Shown piece by piece: positions 23,999-33,173 of a stretch of DNA of 63,225 nt; within the stretch, counting starts at the first letter, position 1; the number at the start of each line of letters is the position of its first letter. The stretch is from positions 1 to 63,225 of the forward strand of contig JADIMB010000059.1 of assembly GCA_017694995.1 (NCBI GenBank), in the 5' to 3' direction. The position numbers were made by a program, and so were the translations under genes. Source of the DNA: Candidatus Cryptobacteroides faecavium. GTDB taxonomy: Bacteria; Bacteroidota; Bacteroidia; Bacteroidales; UBA932. Below the pieces are notes generated by a model that saw only the letters and a list, made by a program, of their open reading frames with translations, did not search any database and had not been told where the DNA came from.

Positions 23999-26900
23999 AT
24001 GATAGAGATAATGAAAGCATCGGCAGGTTCCGGGAAGACCTTCAACCTTGCCAGGAAATACATAACTCTCCTGTTCCAGAAACAGGACAGGTATGCCTAC
24101 AGGCATATTCTCGCAGTGACTTTTACCAACAAGGCTACTGACGAGATGAAGCGTCGCATCCTGAAAGAGCTGTACGTGCTTGCAAGCTCTCCGGAGAAAT
24201 CCGGATATCTCAAGTATTTCATGCTGGAGGGGCTCCCGGCAGATGCGCATAATGGCATTGATGAAGAGGACCTGGTGAAAGAGCTCCCGGGAAAGCCGGG
24301 GCGGAAGATCACCCTGGAGTCGCTCTCCGACAGTGCGGAGACTGTTTTGTGCAACATCCTCCATGATTACAGCGCCTTCTCCGTGAGCACTATCGACAGG
24401 TTCTTCCAGCAGACCCTCAAGGCTTTTTCCAGGGAGATAGGCCAGTTTGCCTCATATCAGGTCGAGCTGGACAAGGATTCTCTCGTGGCAGAGAGCGTGG
24501 ACCGGGTCCTGGATGCACTTACTGAATCGGACAAGGGCCTGCTGAAATGGCTGACTGAAAGTGTGATGGAACAGATTGAGACAGCCGGGCGCTACAGTCT
24601 TGAAAGCGGTCTTGTATCCATGGCCTCGAGGCTGAAGTCCGACGAGCACAGGGCCATGGTGGAGGAACTCGGGCTGGATGAGGCGTCCGTATACTCAAAA
24701 GAGAACCTTTCTTCCATAAGGAAGGCGTGCTCGCAGGTCATATGCGGGTTCACCGACTCGGTGAAGAATGCAGCCTTGTCTGCCCTGAAGATCCTTCATG
24801 ACGCATCTGTAGACCCGGCGTACTCGAACCGCGGATTCATGAAGGCCCTGACATACTATGGCGAAGTGAAGCACAGCACCCAGATACAGGCTCCCTCGGA
24901 GAGTTTCATGGCCAAGGCCCCGGATCATACTCAGTGGTTCTCCAAGGCCAACGCGAAGAAATACCTCCAGGATGTCTATCCTTTCCTGGAGGCTCCTTTG
25001 GAAGAGCTGTGTGCGCTGTTCGGGACTCCGTTCAAGGTCTACAATACGGCGTGGATCCTGCGCAGCCAGCTGTACAGTCTTGGGATAGCCGGGGAGCTCT
25101 ACCGGGAGTTCAATGCCCTCATGAAAGAGAAGAATGTCCTGAGCATCGATGATTCCAACACCATTCTCAAAGACATAATCGACGGCAGCGACGCCCCTTT
25201 TATCTATGAGAAGACAGGGGTGAGGTTCGAGAATTTCCTCCTGGACGAATTCCAGGATACGGCAAGGATTCAGTGGGAGAACCTACGGCCTCTTTTGCAC
25301 AACAGCGAAGCGCAAGGGTTCGGCAGTCTCATAGTCGGGGATGTCAAGCAGAGCATATACCGCTGGCGCGGTTCAGACTGGAATCTTTTCCATAAAGAGC
25401 TCCAGCAGGAGTTCGGGCACTGCAGGAATACTGACCTGGACACCAATTTCAGAAGCCTCGGCGGCATAGTCAGCTTCAACAACACTTTCTTCCCTCTTGC
25501 CGCCGCCCTTCTGGACAGCCAGTACGAGGAAGCCTGGAAGGAAAGTGACGGAGAGACGATTTCGTCAATTTATGGCGGAGTGGTGCAGAAGGCCGTGCGC
25601 TCCGGTCCGGAAAAAGGTTCCGTAGACTTGATTTTCTGCGAGAAAGACAAGGAAAACAGTCAGGTGCTTGAAGTGATAAGGGAGTTGCACGGGAAAGGCA
25701 TAAGCTATGGAGATATGGCAGTCCTGGTGAGGAACAACAGTTCAGGAGCGGAAGTGGCGAAGTATCTTATTGATAATGATATAGATGTGCTTACCGATGA
25801 CTCTCTGAAAGTGAAGTCGTCCGTGACCGTAAGGAGGATAGTGTCACTTATGTCCTATACGGACAACCCGGACGATACTGTCAGCAGTTATCTTGCACGC
25901 AAACTTGACATACGCATACTTGGGGATTACCATTCCATGGTCGACCTGTGCGAGTCCATTGCCAGGAAAGTAAAGACAGCGGACCAGGAGGCGTTTGACA
26001 ACGAGATACTGTACATCCAGTCATTTATGGACTATGTGCAGGATTACGTGTCTGTGAACGGGAATGACCTGCACGGATTCCTCAGGGCATGGGATGAGGC
26101 AGACCCCAGCATATGCTCTCCTGCAGTGTCTGACGCCGTGCGCATAATGTCTGTCCACAAGTCCAAGGGGCTGGATTTCCCGTATGTCATTTTCCCGTAT
26201 GCTGAGAATGTCACGCTGTTCAAGGACGGCAACCACTGGTGCTCCCCTGACCTGGAGGGTACGCCTATGGAAGGGAAAGCGGAGGGGCTGTTTGATGTAA
26301 GGCTGTCATCGGGAAGTGTATCCACTCTCTTTGCCGGGGATTATCTGAAAGAGCTGAAACTCCAGTATGTGGATAACCTGAATACTGTTTATGTGGCTCT
26401 TACGCGTGCTTCTGAAGGCATGGTCATCATCGGGAAATCACCCTCCGGGGCATTCCTGAAGAAGGTGGAAGGGGACGGGGATATCCGGTTCTCGGATTTC
26501 TCCCAGATATTCTGGTGGTTTGCCGGGCAGGCTGCAGGGCCAACGGGAGCTGGTGACGGCGCTTCATCCATAAGGATGCTCAGGGATGATTCCGTGGACG
26601 GACAGACAAGATTCTCTTACGGCGAGATTATGCCACCGGGGAACCCGGAAGTGAAAGCCGGGGCATCGCCCCGAAAATCCGGCTACCCTTCATGGCCGCT
26701 CAATGCCGGGGCGTCATGCGGTGAGGAAGAGGGAGCGCCGGACAGTCCTCCAGGGGAAAGGGGACGGCTGAAACTCAGTCCTGACGCATACGATTTCTTT
26801 TCCTCGGAAGGCAAGACCGGCGCGGGGGCTTCCATGAGGATAAAAGGGATAGTCCTTCATGATATACTGTCCAGAGTGACAGTGCCTTCCGACCTGGGAC

Positions 26901-27250
26901 GGTCGGTAGAGAAGGCTGTCTTTGACGGGGATCTGGGGCATGGTGAAGCTGACAGTGTCCTGGAGCTTCTTTCCGCGAGGATTGCAGGGGCGCGAGGCAG
27001 AGGCTGGTTCCCCGATGACCCGTCCGGTGTAAGCACCGAGGTCACGCTGATAGACAGCGACGGCAGACTGTACCGTCCTGACAGGGTGGTAATCGACGGC
27101 GGGAGTGTCAGTATAGTGGACTATAAGTTCGGAGAACATGACCCGAAATACGGACGCCAGATCGCAAAGTACGCTGACATTTACCGCAGGATGGGATACA
27201 GGTCTGTGACAGCTTCATTGTGGTATGTGATGACGGACCAGGTGGAATGA
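23999..27250 (+). CDS. addA: AddA-like UvrD-family helicase-nuclease
   Basis: A 1083-residue ATP-driven helicase with a C-terminal nuclease, acting with AddB to resect DNA ends for RecA. Motif I is ASAGSGKTF, motif II DEFQDT, motif III GDVKQSIYRWRG, motif IV DTNFRS, motif V VHKSKGLDFPYV and motif VI YVALTRASEGM. The C-terminal RecB-type nuclease contains VDYKFGEHDPKYGRQ. A poorly conserved Gly/Pro-rich linker (about residues 870-930) carries a GC-rich palindrome. The ATG at 23999 is preferred to an upstream TTG overlapping addB. Confidence 0.9.
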   Translation: MIEIMKASAGSGKTFNLARKYITLLFQKQDRYAYRHILAVTFTNKATDEMKRRILKELYVLASSPEKSGYLKYFMLEGLPADAHNGIDEEDLVKELPGKPGRKITLESLSDSAETVLCNILHDYSAFSVSTIDRFFQQTLKAFSREIGQFASYQVELDKDSLVAESVDRVLDALTESDKGLLKWLTESVMEQIETAGRYSLESGLVSMASRLKSDEHRAMVEELGLDEASVYSKENLSSIRKACSQVICGFTDSVKNAALSALKILHDASVDPAYSNRGFMKALTYYGEVKHSTQIQAPSESFMAKAPDHTQWFSKANAKKYLQDVYPFLEAPLEELCALFGTPFKVYNTAWILRSQLYSLGIAGELYREFNALMKEKNVLSIDDSNTILKDIIDGSDAPFIYEKTGVRFENFLLDEFQDTARIQWENLRPLLHNSEAQGFGSLIVGDVKQSIYRWRGSDWNLFHKELQQEFGHCRNTDLDTNFRSLGGIVSFNNTFFPLAAALLDSQYEEAWKESDGETISSIYGGVVQKAVRSGPEKGSVDLIFCEKDKENSQVLEVIRELHGKGISYGDMAVLVRNNSSGAEVAKYLIDNDIDVLTDDSLKVKSSVTVRRIVSLMSYTDNPDDTVSSYLARKLDIRILGDYHSMVDLCESIARKVKTADQEAFDNEILYIQSFMDYVQDYVSVNGNDLHGFLRAWDEADPSICSPAVSDAVRIMSVHKSKGLDFPYVIFPYAENVTLFKDGNHWCSPDLEGTPMEGKAEGLFDVRLSSGSVSTLFAGDYLKELKLQYVDNLNTVYVALTRASEGMVIIGKSPSGAFLKKVEGDGDIRFSDFSQIFWWFAGQAAGPTGAGDGASSIRMLRDDSVDGQTRFSYGEIMPPGNPEVKAGASPRKSGYPSWPLNAGASCGEEEGAPDSPPGERGRLKLSPDAYDFFSSEGKTGAGASMRIKGIVLHDILSRVTVPSDLGRSVEKAVFDGDLGHGEADSVLELLSARIAGARGRGWFPDDPSGVSTEVTLIDSDGRLYRPDRVVIDGGSVSIVDYKFGEHDPKYGRQIAKYADIYRRMGYRSVTASLWYVMTDQVE

Positions 27251-27264
27251 TAGGGAAAAATTAG

Positions 27265-27272
27265 TATCTTTG
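27265..27272 (+). promoter_or_regulatory. Minus-7 box of the DUF4290 gene
   Basis: TATCTTTG matches TAnnTTTG 59 nt before the ATG and 14 nt after the addA stop codon. No clear minus-33 box. Confidence 0.55.
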
Positions 27273-27331
27273 CAAATTGCCTTGATGCGGCAGGCTGCAT
27301 CCGGGAAAGTTTTATAGAAAAGTCAATATAT

Positions 27332-27997
27332 ATGGATAAGGAAATGGAGAATACAGGCCTGGACTACAACACTCAGAGAGAAAAGTTGAGGATGCCTGAG
27401 TACGGACGCAACGTACAGAAGATGATCGAATATGTGAAGTCCTTGCCGGACAAGGAGAAAAGGGACGAGCAGGCAAAAGCAGTAGTCAAGGTCATGGAGA
27501 CGCTCAACACTCAGGTCCATCTGCAGGAGAACTGGGAGCAGAAGCTATGGGACCACCTTTATGCGATTTCGGGGTTCGACATAGACATTGATTCGCCTTA
27601 CCCTGCGCCAGAGCCGGAGAAATATACTTCAAAGCCTATGGCTGTGCCGGTGAAGAAAAAGCCTGTAAAGGCTACTCATTACGGACGGAACATCGAAGGG
27701 ATTATCGACTTGATAGCCACACGCCCGGACGGGGAGACAAAGACTGCGATGATTCGCTCCCTGGCCATTTACATGAGGCAGCAGTATCTTATCTGGAACA
27801 AGGACAGTGTGGCGGACGAGACCATCTTCCAGGATATCGAGAAGCTTTCGGACTACAGGATAAAGGTGCCTGAAGGGCTCCAGCTGACAAAGATAGCTTC
27901 CAATGCTGTCTTCTCCAAGCCAAGCCTGAATCCTGTCAAGTCAAGCAACAACCAGCGCCAGAAGAACGGCGGCATGCGCCAGCGTATGCGCAAGTGA
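27332..27997 (+). CDS. DUF4290 family protein
   Basis: A 221-residue soluble, helix-rich protein. It matches DUF4290, a Bacteroidetes family of unknown function, by LDYNTQREKLRMPEYGRNVQKMIEY at the N-terminus; a related motif, HYGRNIEGIIDLI, recurs about 110 residues later, which suggests an internal duplication. The C-terminal tail is rich in Lys, Asn and Arg. It lies between addA and ftsK on the same strand with its own minus-7 box. No function is proposed. Confidence 0.82.
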   Translation: MDKEMENTGLDYNTQREKLRMPEYGRNVQKMIEYVKSLPDKEKRDEQAKAVVKVMETLNTQVHLQENWEQKLWDHLYAISGFDIDIDSPYPAPEPEKYTSKPMAVPVKKKPVKATHYGRNIEGIIDLIATRPDGETKTAMIRSLAIYMRQQYLIWNKDSVADETIFQDIEKLSDYRIKVPEGLQLTKIASNAVFSKPSLNPVKSSNNQRQKNGGMRQRMRK

Positions 27998-28022
27998 CAC
28001 GGATTTTTAAACAGTATTGACA

Positions 28023-30599
28023 ATGCCTTCAAAGAAAACACAGGACAAATCTTCCAGGACAGGCAGGGAGCAGCGGCAGAGCAGGAACGCTTCAGGCAGG
28101 ACGCCTTTTTTCAGGCGTTGGACGGACATGCCTGAGGACAGGCGCATAAGGCTGATGAAAGTCACCGGGCTGGTGGTCCTTGTATTAGCTGTCTTCACTT
28201 TTGTGTCAGTGACTTCGTATCTTTTTACATGGAAGGCTGACCAGAGTCTGCTGTCTGACTCCGATATGATGGACAGCAGCGTCAGTGTCAACAACATGGG
28301 AGGGAAGCTCGGTTACAGGTGGGGGCATTTCCTGGTCGGAAGATGCTTCGGCCTGGGCAGTTATGCTTTTGTGGTCCTGATGTGCGCCGTATTCGCCAGG
28401 CTTTTTTTCAGGAACAGGAGTATAGGCATGGTCAAGTCTGTGGCGGAGACTGTTTCCGGGGCTTTGCTGGTGTCTGTGATACTGTCTTATTCCGCGTCCT
28501 TGTTCGGGCCTGACACAGCGTTCGGGGGCGGACTTGGAGGAGACTGCGGGACAGAGATTTCGTCTTTCTTTGTCAACATGGTCGGCAAGGTCGTTACATT
28601 CATCATCCTGGCGGTGTTTTCTGTAATATGGCTCCTGTATGCGAGCGGAAGGTTCTCTAGATGGCTTGTCACAGCAGGAGACAGGAGACAGTCTGGCAGT
28701 GGGCCGGAGAATGCTGAGGCCGCTCCTTCAGGACATGAAGCTGTACGCGAGGAGACTCCTTCCGAAGATATTGAGACGGAGGACGGCCGGACAGAAGCGG
28801 CACAGGAGCCGGTTACTGCCGGGAAGTATGCAGAGGAAGAGGTCTTTCCCGGACATTTAGACATTGAGGCTGACCCTCCGTTCGGAGCCGGGTCTGATAC
28901 AGCGGACGGGATAAGTCTGCCTGAAACAGGCGGACACATGTCTGATGCCGGCCTGCCTGGGGAGGAGCCGGAAGGTTCCGGCGGACTGGAAGTCATACAG
29001 GGACCTGAGTTTTCAGAGGTCACAAAAGAACTTCCGCGTATCGACACGAGGGAAGGACTTGAAAACTATGTGTTCCCTTCCCTTGACCTGCTCAACGACT
29101 ATAAGGAGGGCCGGTATGAAGTCGCTCCTGAGGAGCTGGAAAGGAACAACAACAAGATACGGGCGACTCTGCTGAATTACAAGATCCAGGTGGAGAAAGT
29201 CTCTGCATGTGTCGGTCCGACGGTCACTCTATATAAGGTGGTGCCGGCCCCGGGTGTGAAAGTGTCGGCTATAAAGAATCTGGAGGAGGATATTGCCATA
29301 GCGTTGAGGATAAAGGGGGTCAGGGTCGTTATCCTGACAGATGCCGTGGGCATCGAGGTGGCTAATGACAGGCCTTCCATCGTCCCTCTCAAGGCAATGC
29401 TCAATGACGAGACATTCCGCAACAGCAAGGCGGAGCTGCCGATAGCCATCGGATATACTATTATGCAGAAGGTGAAGGTGTTTGACCTTGCCGATGCCCC
29501 TCACCTGCTTGTAGCGGGCGCCACCAAGCAGGGCAAGTCCGTAGGGCTGAATGTCATTATTTCTTCGCTTCTTTATGCGAAGCATCCTTCAGAGCTCAAG
29601 TTTGTCTTCATTGACCCGAAGATGGTTGAATTCTCTGCATATGCGAAGCTTCTCAGACATTACCTGGCGGTGATGCCTACTGCGGGAAGCGAGGAAGACG
29701 AGAAGGAGCATGCGATTGTCAAGCATCCGAAACAGGCAGAGGAAATTCTGAGGTCGCTCTGCCAGGAAATGGACGAGAGATATATGCTTCTCAGCAAGTC
29801 CGGGGTTAACAACATCAAGCTGTATAACGAGAAATTCACTGACAGGCACCTGCTTCCTACCGAGGGGCACAGGTTCCTTCCTTATATAGTGGTGGTCATA
29901 GACGAGTATGCCGACCTTATCATGTCCGGAGGCATGGGCTCGGAATCCAGGGCACAGGCGCGCAGTATCACGGCTTCGATAATCCGCCTGGCACAGAAAG
30001 GACGTGCTGCCGGTATCCATGTCATCATCGCCACACAGCGTCCGTCTGTGGATGTGATTACAGGCCTTATCAAGACCAATTTCCCGACCAGGATTGCATT
30101 CAGGGTTGTGACAAGGGTGGACTCTGCCACTATACTGGACAAGCCGGGGGCTGAAAAGCTCATAGGAAAGGGTGATATGCTGTATTATGCGGGCGTGGAC
30201 ATGGAGCGGGTACAGTGCGCTCTTATAAACATGGATGAAATCGGCAGGGTGACGGATTTCATAGGCAGCCAGACAGGGTATCATGCATGCTGCAATACAC
30301 CGTACTATCTGCCTGAACTCCAGACTGATAGTGATTCTGGTGGAGGAGGAATGATAGACATGAATAACCTTGATCCAATGTTTGAGGATGCTGCCAAGAT
30401 GGTGGTCACATTCCAGCAGGGATCCACCTCCACGCTCCAGCGCAAGCTGGGTATGGGATATGCGCGCGCCGGGAGGGTAATGGACCAGCTTGAGGCAGCG
30501 GGTATTGTCGGCCCTCAGGACGGCTCTAAACCGCGTCAGGTGCTGGTAAGCGACCTTGCCGAGCTTGACGATATTCTGAAAGCATATTTGAAATCTTAG
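28023..30599 (+). CDS. ftsK: DNA translocase FtsK
   Basis: An 858-residue septal translocase that clears chromosome ends during division. The N-terminus has about four transmembrane helices (residues about 45-215), followed by an acidic low-complexity linker (about 220-330) and the motor: Walker A GATKQGKS (Lys505) and Walker B VVVIDEYADLI. The C-terminal winged-helix gamma domain (FQQGSTSTLQRKLGMGYARAGR) reads KOPS-like guide sequences. The ATG at 28023 is chosen over a TTG two codons earlier. lolA follows after 3 nt. Confidence 0.95.
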   Translation: MPSKKTQDKSSRTGREQRQSRNASGRTPFFRRWTDMPEDRRIRLMKVTGLVVLVLAVFTFVSVTSYLFTWKADQSLLSDSDMMDSSVSVNNMGGKLGYRWGHFLVGRCFGLGSYAFVVLMCAVFARLFFRNRSIGMVKSVAETVSGALLVSVILSYSASLFGPDTAFGGGLGGDCGTEISSFFVNMVGKVVTFIILAVFSVIWLLYASGRFSRWLVTAGDRRQSGSGPENAEAAPSGHEAVREETPSEDIETEDGRTEAAQEPVTAGKYAEEEVFPGHLDIEADPPFGAGSDTADGISLPETGGHMSDAGLPGEEPEGSGGLEVIQGPEFSEVTKELPRIDTREGLENYVFPSLDLLNDYKEGRYEVAPEELERNNNKIRATLLNYKIQVEKVSACVGPTVTLYKVVPAPGVKVSAIKNLEEDIAIALRIKGVRVVILTDAVGIEVANDRPSIVPLKAMLNDETFRNSKAELPIAIGYTIMQKVKVFDLADAPHLLVAGATKQGKSVGLNVIISSLLYAKHPSELKFVFIDPKMVEFSAYAKLLRHYLAVMPTAGSEEDEKEHAIVKHPKQAEEILRSLCQEMDERYMLLSKSGVNNIKLYNEKFTDRHLLPTEGHRFLPYIVVVIDEYADLIMSGGMGSESRAQARSITASIIRLAQKGRAAGIHVIIATQRPSVDVITGLIKTNFPTRIAFRVVTRVDSATILDKPGAEKLIGKGDMLYYAGVDMERVQCALINMDEIGRVTDFIGSQTGYHACCNTPYYLPELQTDSDSGGGGMIDMNNLDPMFEDAAKMVVTFQQGSTSTLQRKLGMGYARAGRVMDQLEAAGIVGPQDGSKPRQVLVSDLAELDDILKAYLKS

Positions 30600-30602
30600 G
30601 CC

Positions 30603-31259
30603 ATGCTAAAAGGGATAATCACTGTATTGGTTTCTTGCTTCATGATGTCATGGGGCCTTCCTCTGGGCGCATCCTCCTCCGGGGCGGACTCCAATCCGCT
30701 TCATCGCCTGCAGGAAAGGGCTGCTTCATCGGAGATTTCTTTCTCTTATACATATTCTGCTTCAAGCGGGAAAGTGAGCATGAGCGGGAGGGGAGAAGTC
30801 CTGCTGCATGGCGATGCGTACAGGCTGGAGGTAGACGGACTCGAGGTCTACTGTGACGGGAAAGACAGATGGACTCTGGACAGGAAGGCCAGGGAAGTGG
30901 TGGTCGAGCAGGTAGCTCCGGGAGATGCCGACCTGTCTGCCAATCCTGCACTTCTGCTTAGCCGCGCGGCCGATTTCTTTTCTCTGGCCGGTACGGACCA
31001 GTGTTCAGTGGACGGGGAACAGCTTCTGAGGATGGACCTCAGCCCGGTGGACTGCCCTCAGTTCAGGGCAGTGTCTATTTATATTGCCAGTGACGGGAGC
31101 GATACTGTAAAAAAAGTGTCTGTGACTTCCGCTGACGGGACAGTCACAGACTTTGTCTTGTCGGACTACAGGTATTCTCCAGCAGTGGATGACCTGTCTC
31201 GTTTCAGGGCTGATGTATCCGCCCTGGACACTTCCTGGGTCATTACGGATCTTCGCTGA
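30603..31259 (+). CDS. lolA: LolA-family outer-membrane lipoprotein carrier
   Basis: A 218-residue periplasmic protein with an N-terminal signal peptide (residues about 1-24) and a LolA-like open beta-barrel (ISFSYTYSASSGKVSMSGRGEVLLHGDAYRLE start, DGKDRWTLDRKAREVVVE middle). LolA shuttles lipoproteins from the inner to the outer membrane. It sits 3 nt after ftsK; the ftsK-lolA pair is usual in Bacteroidetes. The window encodes many lipoproteins that would need it. Its stop codon is 2 nt from that of the converging TPM gene. Confidence 0.8.
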   Translation: MLKGIITVLVSCFMMSWGLPLGASSSGADSNPLHRLQERAASSEISFSYTYSASSGKVSMSGRGEVLLHGDAYRLEVDGLEVYCDGKDRWTLDRKAREVVVEQVAPGDADLSANPALLLSRAADFFSLAGTDQCSVDGEQLLRMDLSPVDCPQFRAVSIYIASDGSDTVKKVSVTSADGTVTDFVLSDYRYSPAVDDLSRFRADVSALDTSWVITDLR

Positions 31260-31261
31260 CA

Positions 31262-32083
31262 TCACCAGGATCCTGATGCGCCGCCTCCGCCGAAGGAGCC
31301 TCCTCCGAAGCCTCCAAATCCGCCGAACCCTCCGAAACCGCTGCCTCCTCCCCATGAGGAACTGCCTCTGTGTCCGCTGTTCCCGAGCAGGCTGCCTATT
31401 ATGATTGCATCGAAAAGGTCCCCGTCATCACCTCTTCTGGAACCTCCGTTCCCCCTGCCGTTGCCGTTCCCTTTCCGGAATGTTGCGGCTACCAGGGTGA
31501 CAATGATCACGAAAAACAGGAACAATCCCAGTGCAAGGAAGCCCCCGATGTCTTCATTCTCCGTCTGGCGCGGTTCTGAAATCTCCCCTGATGCAAGCTG
31601 CATGAGCACATGGCAGGCTGCTGCCACGCCTCCGTAGTAGTCCTCGTTCCTGAAATGCGGGATAAGCTCGGACTCAATTATCCTCTTGGCATAAGCATCC
31701 GGTATGGCCCCTTCAAGTCCGTATCCGACACTTATTGCGACCTGTCCCTGCGAGTCTTGTGTCTTGGGCTTTACGAGGAGGACTACCCCGTTGTTGAAAT
31801 CTGCGGACCCTACTTTCCACTCAAGGCCTGTCCTGGTGGCATATTCCATAGGCGTATACCCTTCCAGGTCATTGACTGTCACTACCGCTATCTGGTTTGA
31901 GGTAGTGTCGTCAAATGCTGTCAGTGTCCTTTCCAGTTCTTCAGCCTGGACGGACGTGAATATGCCGGCGAAGTCGTTTACCAGTCTTGGCGGCGAAGGT
32001 GCTTTGGGGATTGCGGAAGATATGGCCGCAGCCAGCAGTGCAAGCACCGCTGACACGAGACATTTCCGTACTGATTCAATCAT
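31262..32083 (-). CDS. TPM-domain membrane protein with Gly-rich tail
   Basis: A 273-residue exported protein of the YgcG type: signal peptide, TPM domain (NDFAGIFTSVQAEELERTL, IAVVTVNDLEG, NNGVVLLVKPKTQ, VGYGLEGAIPD), one C-terminal transmembrane helix and a Gly/Ser-rich cytosolic tail ending GGASGSW. TPM domains occur in thylakoid photosystem repair proteins and in bacterial envelope proteins of uncertain role, often beside LemA. It is last of a minus-strand group with lemA and a second TPM gene. Confidence 0.85.
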   Translation of the reverse strand: MIESVRKCLVSAVLALLAAAISSAIPKAPSPPRLVNDFAGIFTSVQAEELERTLTAFDDTTSNQIAVVTVNDLEGYTPMEYATRTGLEWKVGSADFNNGVVLLVKPKTQDSQGQVAISVGYGLEGAIPDAYAKRIIESELIPHFRNEDYYGGVAAACHVLMQLASGEISEPRQTENEDIGGFLALGLFLFFVIIVTLVAATFRKGNGNGRGNGGSRRGDDGDLFDAIIIGSLLGNSGHRGSSSWGGGSGFGGFGGFGGFGGGSFGGGGASGSW

Positions 32084-32095
32084 AGGCTGGAATAA

Positions 32096-32548
32096 TCAAA
32101 GTTTTTTGCCGGATTCACCGAAAGAAATGTCATCGGGCTGCTCGTTGACATCGTCGCTGCAGTAAGGGAAGAATGCTTTGAGCTTTTCCCCTGCCGCAAG
32201 GACGGCATCCCTGAGTCCTCCGGCGAAATCCCCTTTCCTGAAAAATGACACCATCGAATCCTTGACATCGTTCCAGAACCCTTCCGGCACTCTGTCATTT
32301 ATACCTTTGTCTCCGATGATCGCGAATACCCTGGATTCACACGCGAGGTAGATCAGCACCCCGTTCCGCTGGGCAGTCCTGTCCATACTCAGGTAGCGGA
32401 ACACTTTCTCTGCACGCTTTATCGGGTCTTCCCTGCATGTGTCGTCAAGATGAATGCGTATTTCCCCGGAAGTGTTCTTCTCTGCCTCTTTGATGGCGGA
32501 GATAAGGGCGGACTGCTGTTCCTCAGTTAGAAAATCCTTGGCTTTCAT
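32096..32548 (-). CDS. Short TPM-domain protein
   Basis: A 150-residue TPM-domain protein without a signal peptide or membrane helix. Conserved pieces are ISAIKEAEKNTSGEIRIHLDD, KRAEKVFRYLSMDRTAQRNGVLIYLACESR and FAIIGDKGINDRVPEGFW. It lies 4 nt after lemA and 12 nt before the longer TPM gene. The three are a common trio in Bacteroidetes; joint action at the membrane is inferred from synteny. Confidence 0.85.
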   Translation of the reverse strand: MKAKDFLTEEQQSALISAIKEAEKNTSGEIRIHLDDTCREDPIKRAEKVFRYLSMDRTAQRNGVLIYLACESRVFAIIGDKGINDRVPEGFWNDVKDSMVSFFRKGDFAGGLRDAVLAAGEKLKAFFPYCSDDVNEQPDDISFGESGKKL

Positions 32549-32552
32549 CTTG

Positions 32553-33143
32553 TCAGAATTCTACTTTAGGAGCCGTCTCAGTCCCTTCTGCAGCTTCAAA
32601 ATAGCCTTTTGTCCCGAATCCGAACATAGAGGCGATGATGTTCTTGGGGAAGCTGCGTACCATGGTGTTGTATCCGCGGGCAGTCTCGTTGAATTTCATC
32701 CTTTCGGTGGAAATCCTGTTTTCTGTGCCTTCAAGCTGCGCCTGAAGCTCGAGGAAGTTCTGGTTGGCCTTGAGATCAGGATAGCTTTCCCTCAGCATCA
32801 CAAGTCTTCCGATAGCCTGGGTGAGCTCTCCCTGAGCTTCCTGGAATCTGGCTATGTCGGCGGCGTCCAGCTTTTCAGGGTCAACGCTCACCTGAGTGGC
32901 CTTTGACCTGGCTTCCACCACGCCTTCCAGGGTCTCCGATTCATGCTCCGCATATCCTTTTACCGTGGCTACGAGATTGGGTATGAGGTCGGCGCGTCTC
33001 TGGTACACGTTCTCAACCTGTGACCAGGCCGCCTTGACCTGCTCGTCTGCCTTTACAAGTCCGTTGTATGAGTTCTTCACCCAGATGAACAGTGCCAGTA
33101 CTGCAAGTACGATGACCAGCACTATGATATAACCTCTTTTCAT
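32553..33143 (-). CDS. LemA family protein
   Basis: A 196-residue membrane protein: one N-terminal transmembrane helix (residues about 4-22) then a three-helix LemA domain with NGLVKADEQVKAAWSQVENVYQRRADLIPNLV as hallmark (split here by family convention into the EQVKAAW and RRADLIPNL motifs). LemA function is not settled; it usually travels with TPM genes, as here. The FISUMP gene ends 30 nt upstream. Confidence 0.92.
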   Translation of the reverse strand: MKRGYIIVLVIVLAVLALFIWVKNSYNGLVKADEQVKAAWSQVENVYQRRADLIPNLVATVKGYAEHESETLEGVVEARSKATQVSVDPEKLDAADIARFQEAQGELTQAIGRLVMLRESYPDLKANQNFLELQAQLEGTENRISTERMKFNETARGYNTMVRSFPKNIIASMFGFGTKGYFEAAEGTETAPKVEF

Positions 33144-33173
33144 TTCGTTTCTTGTTATAATTGGAATTTAATG

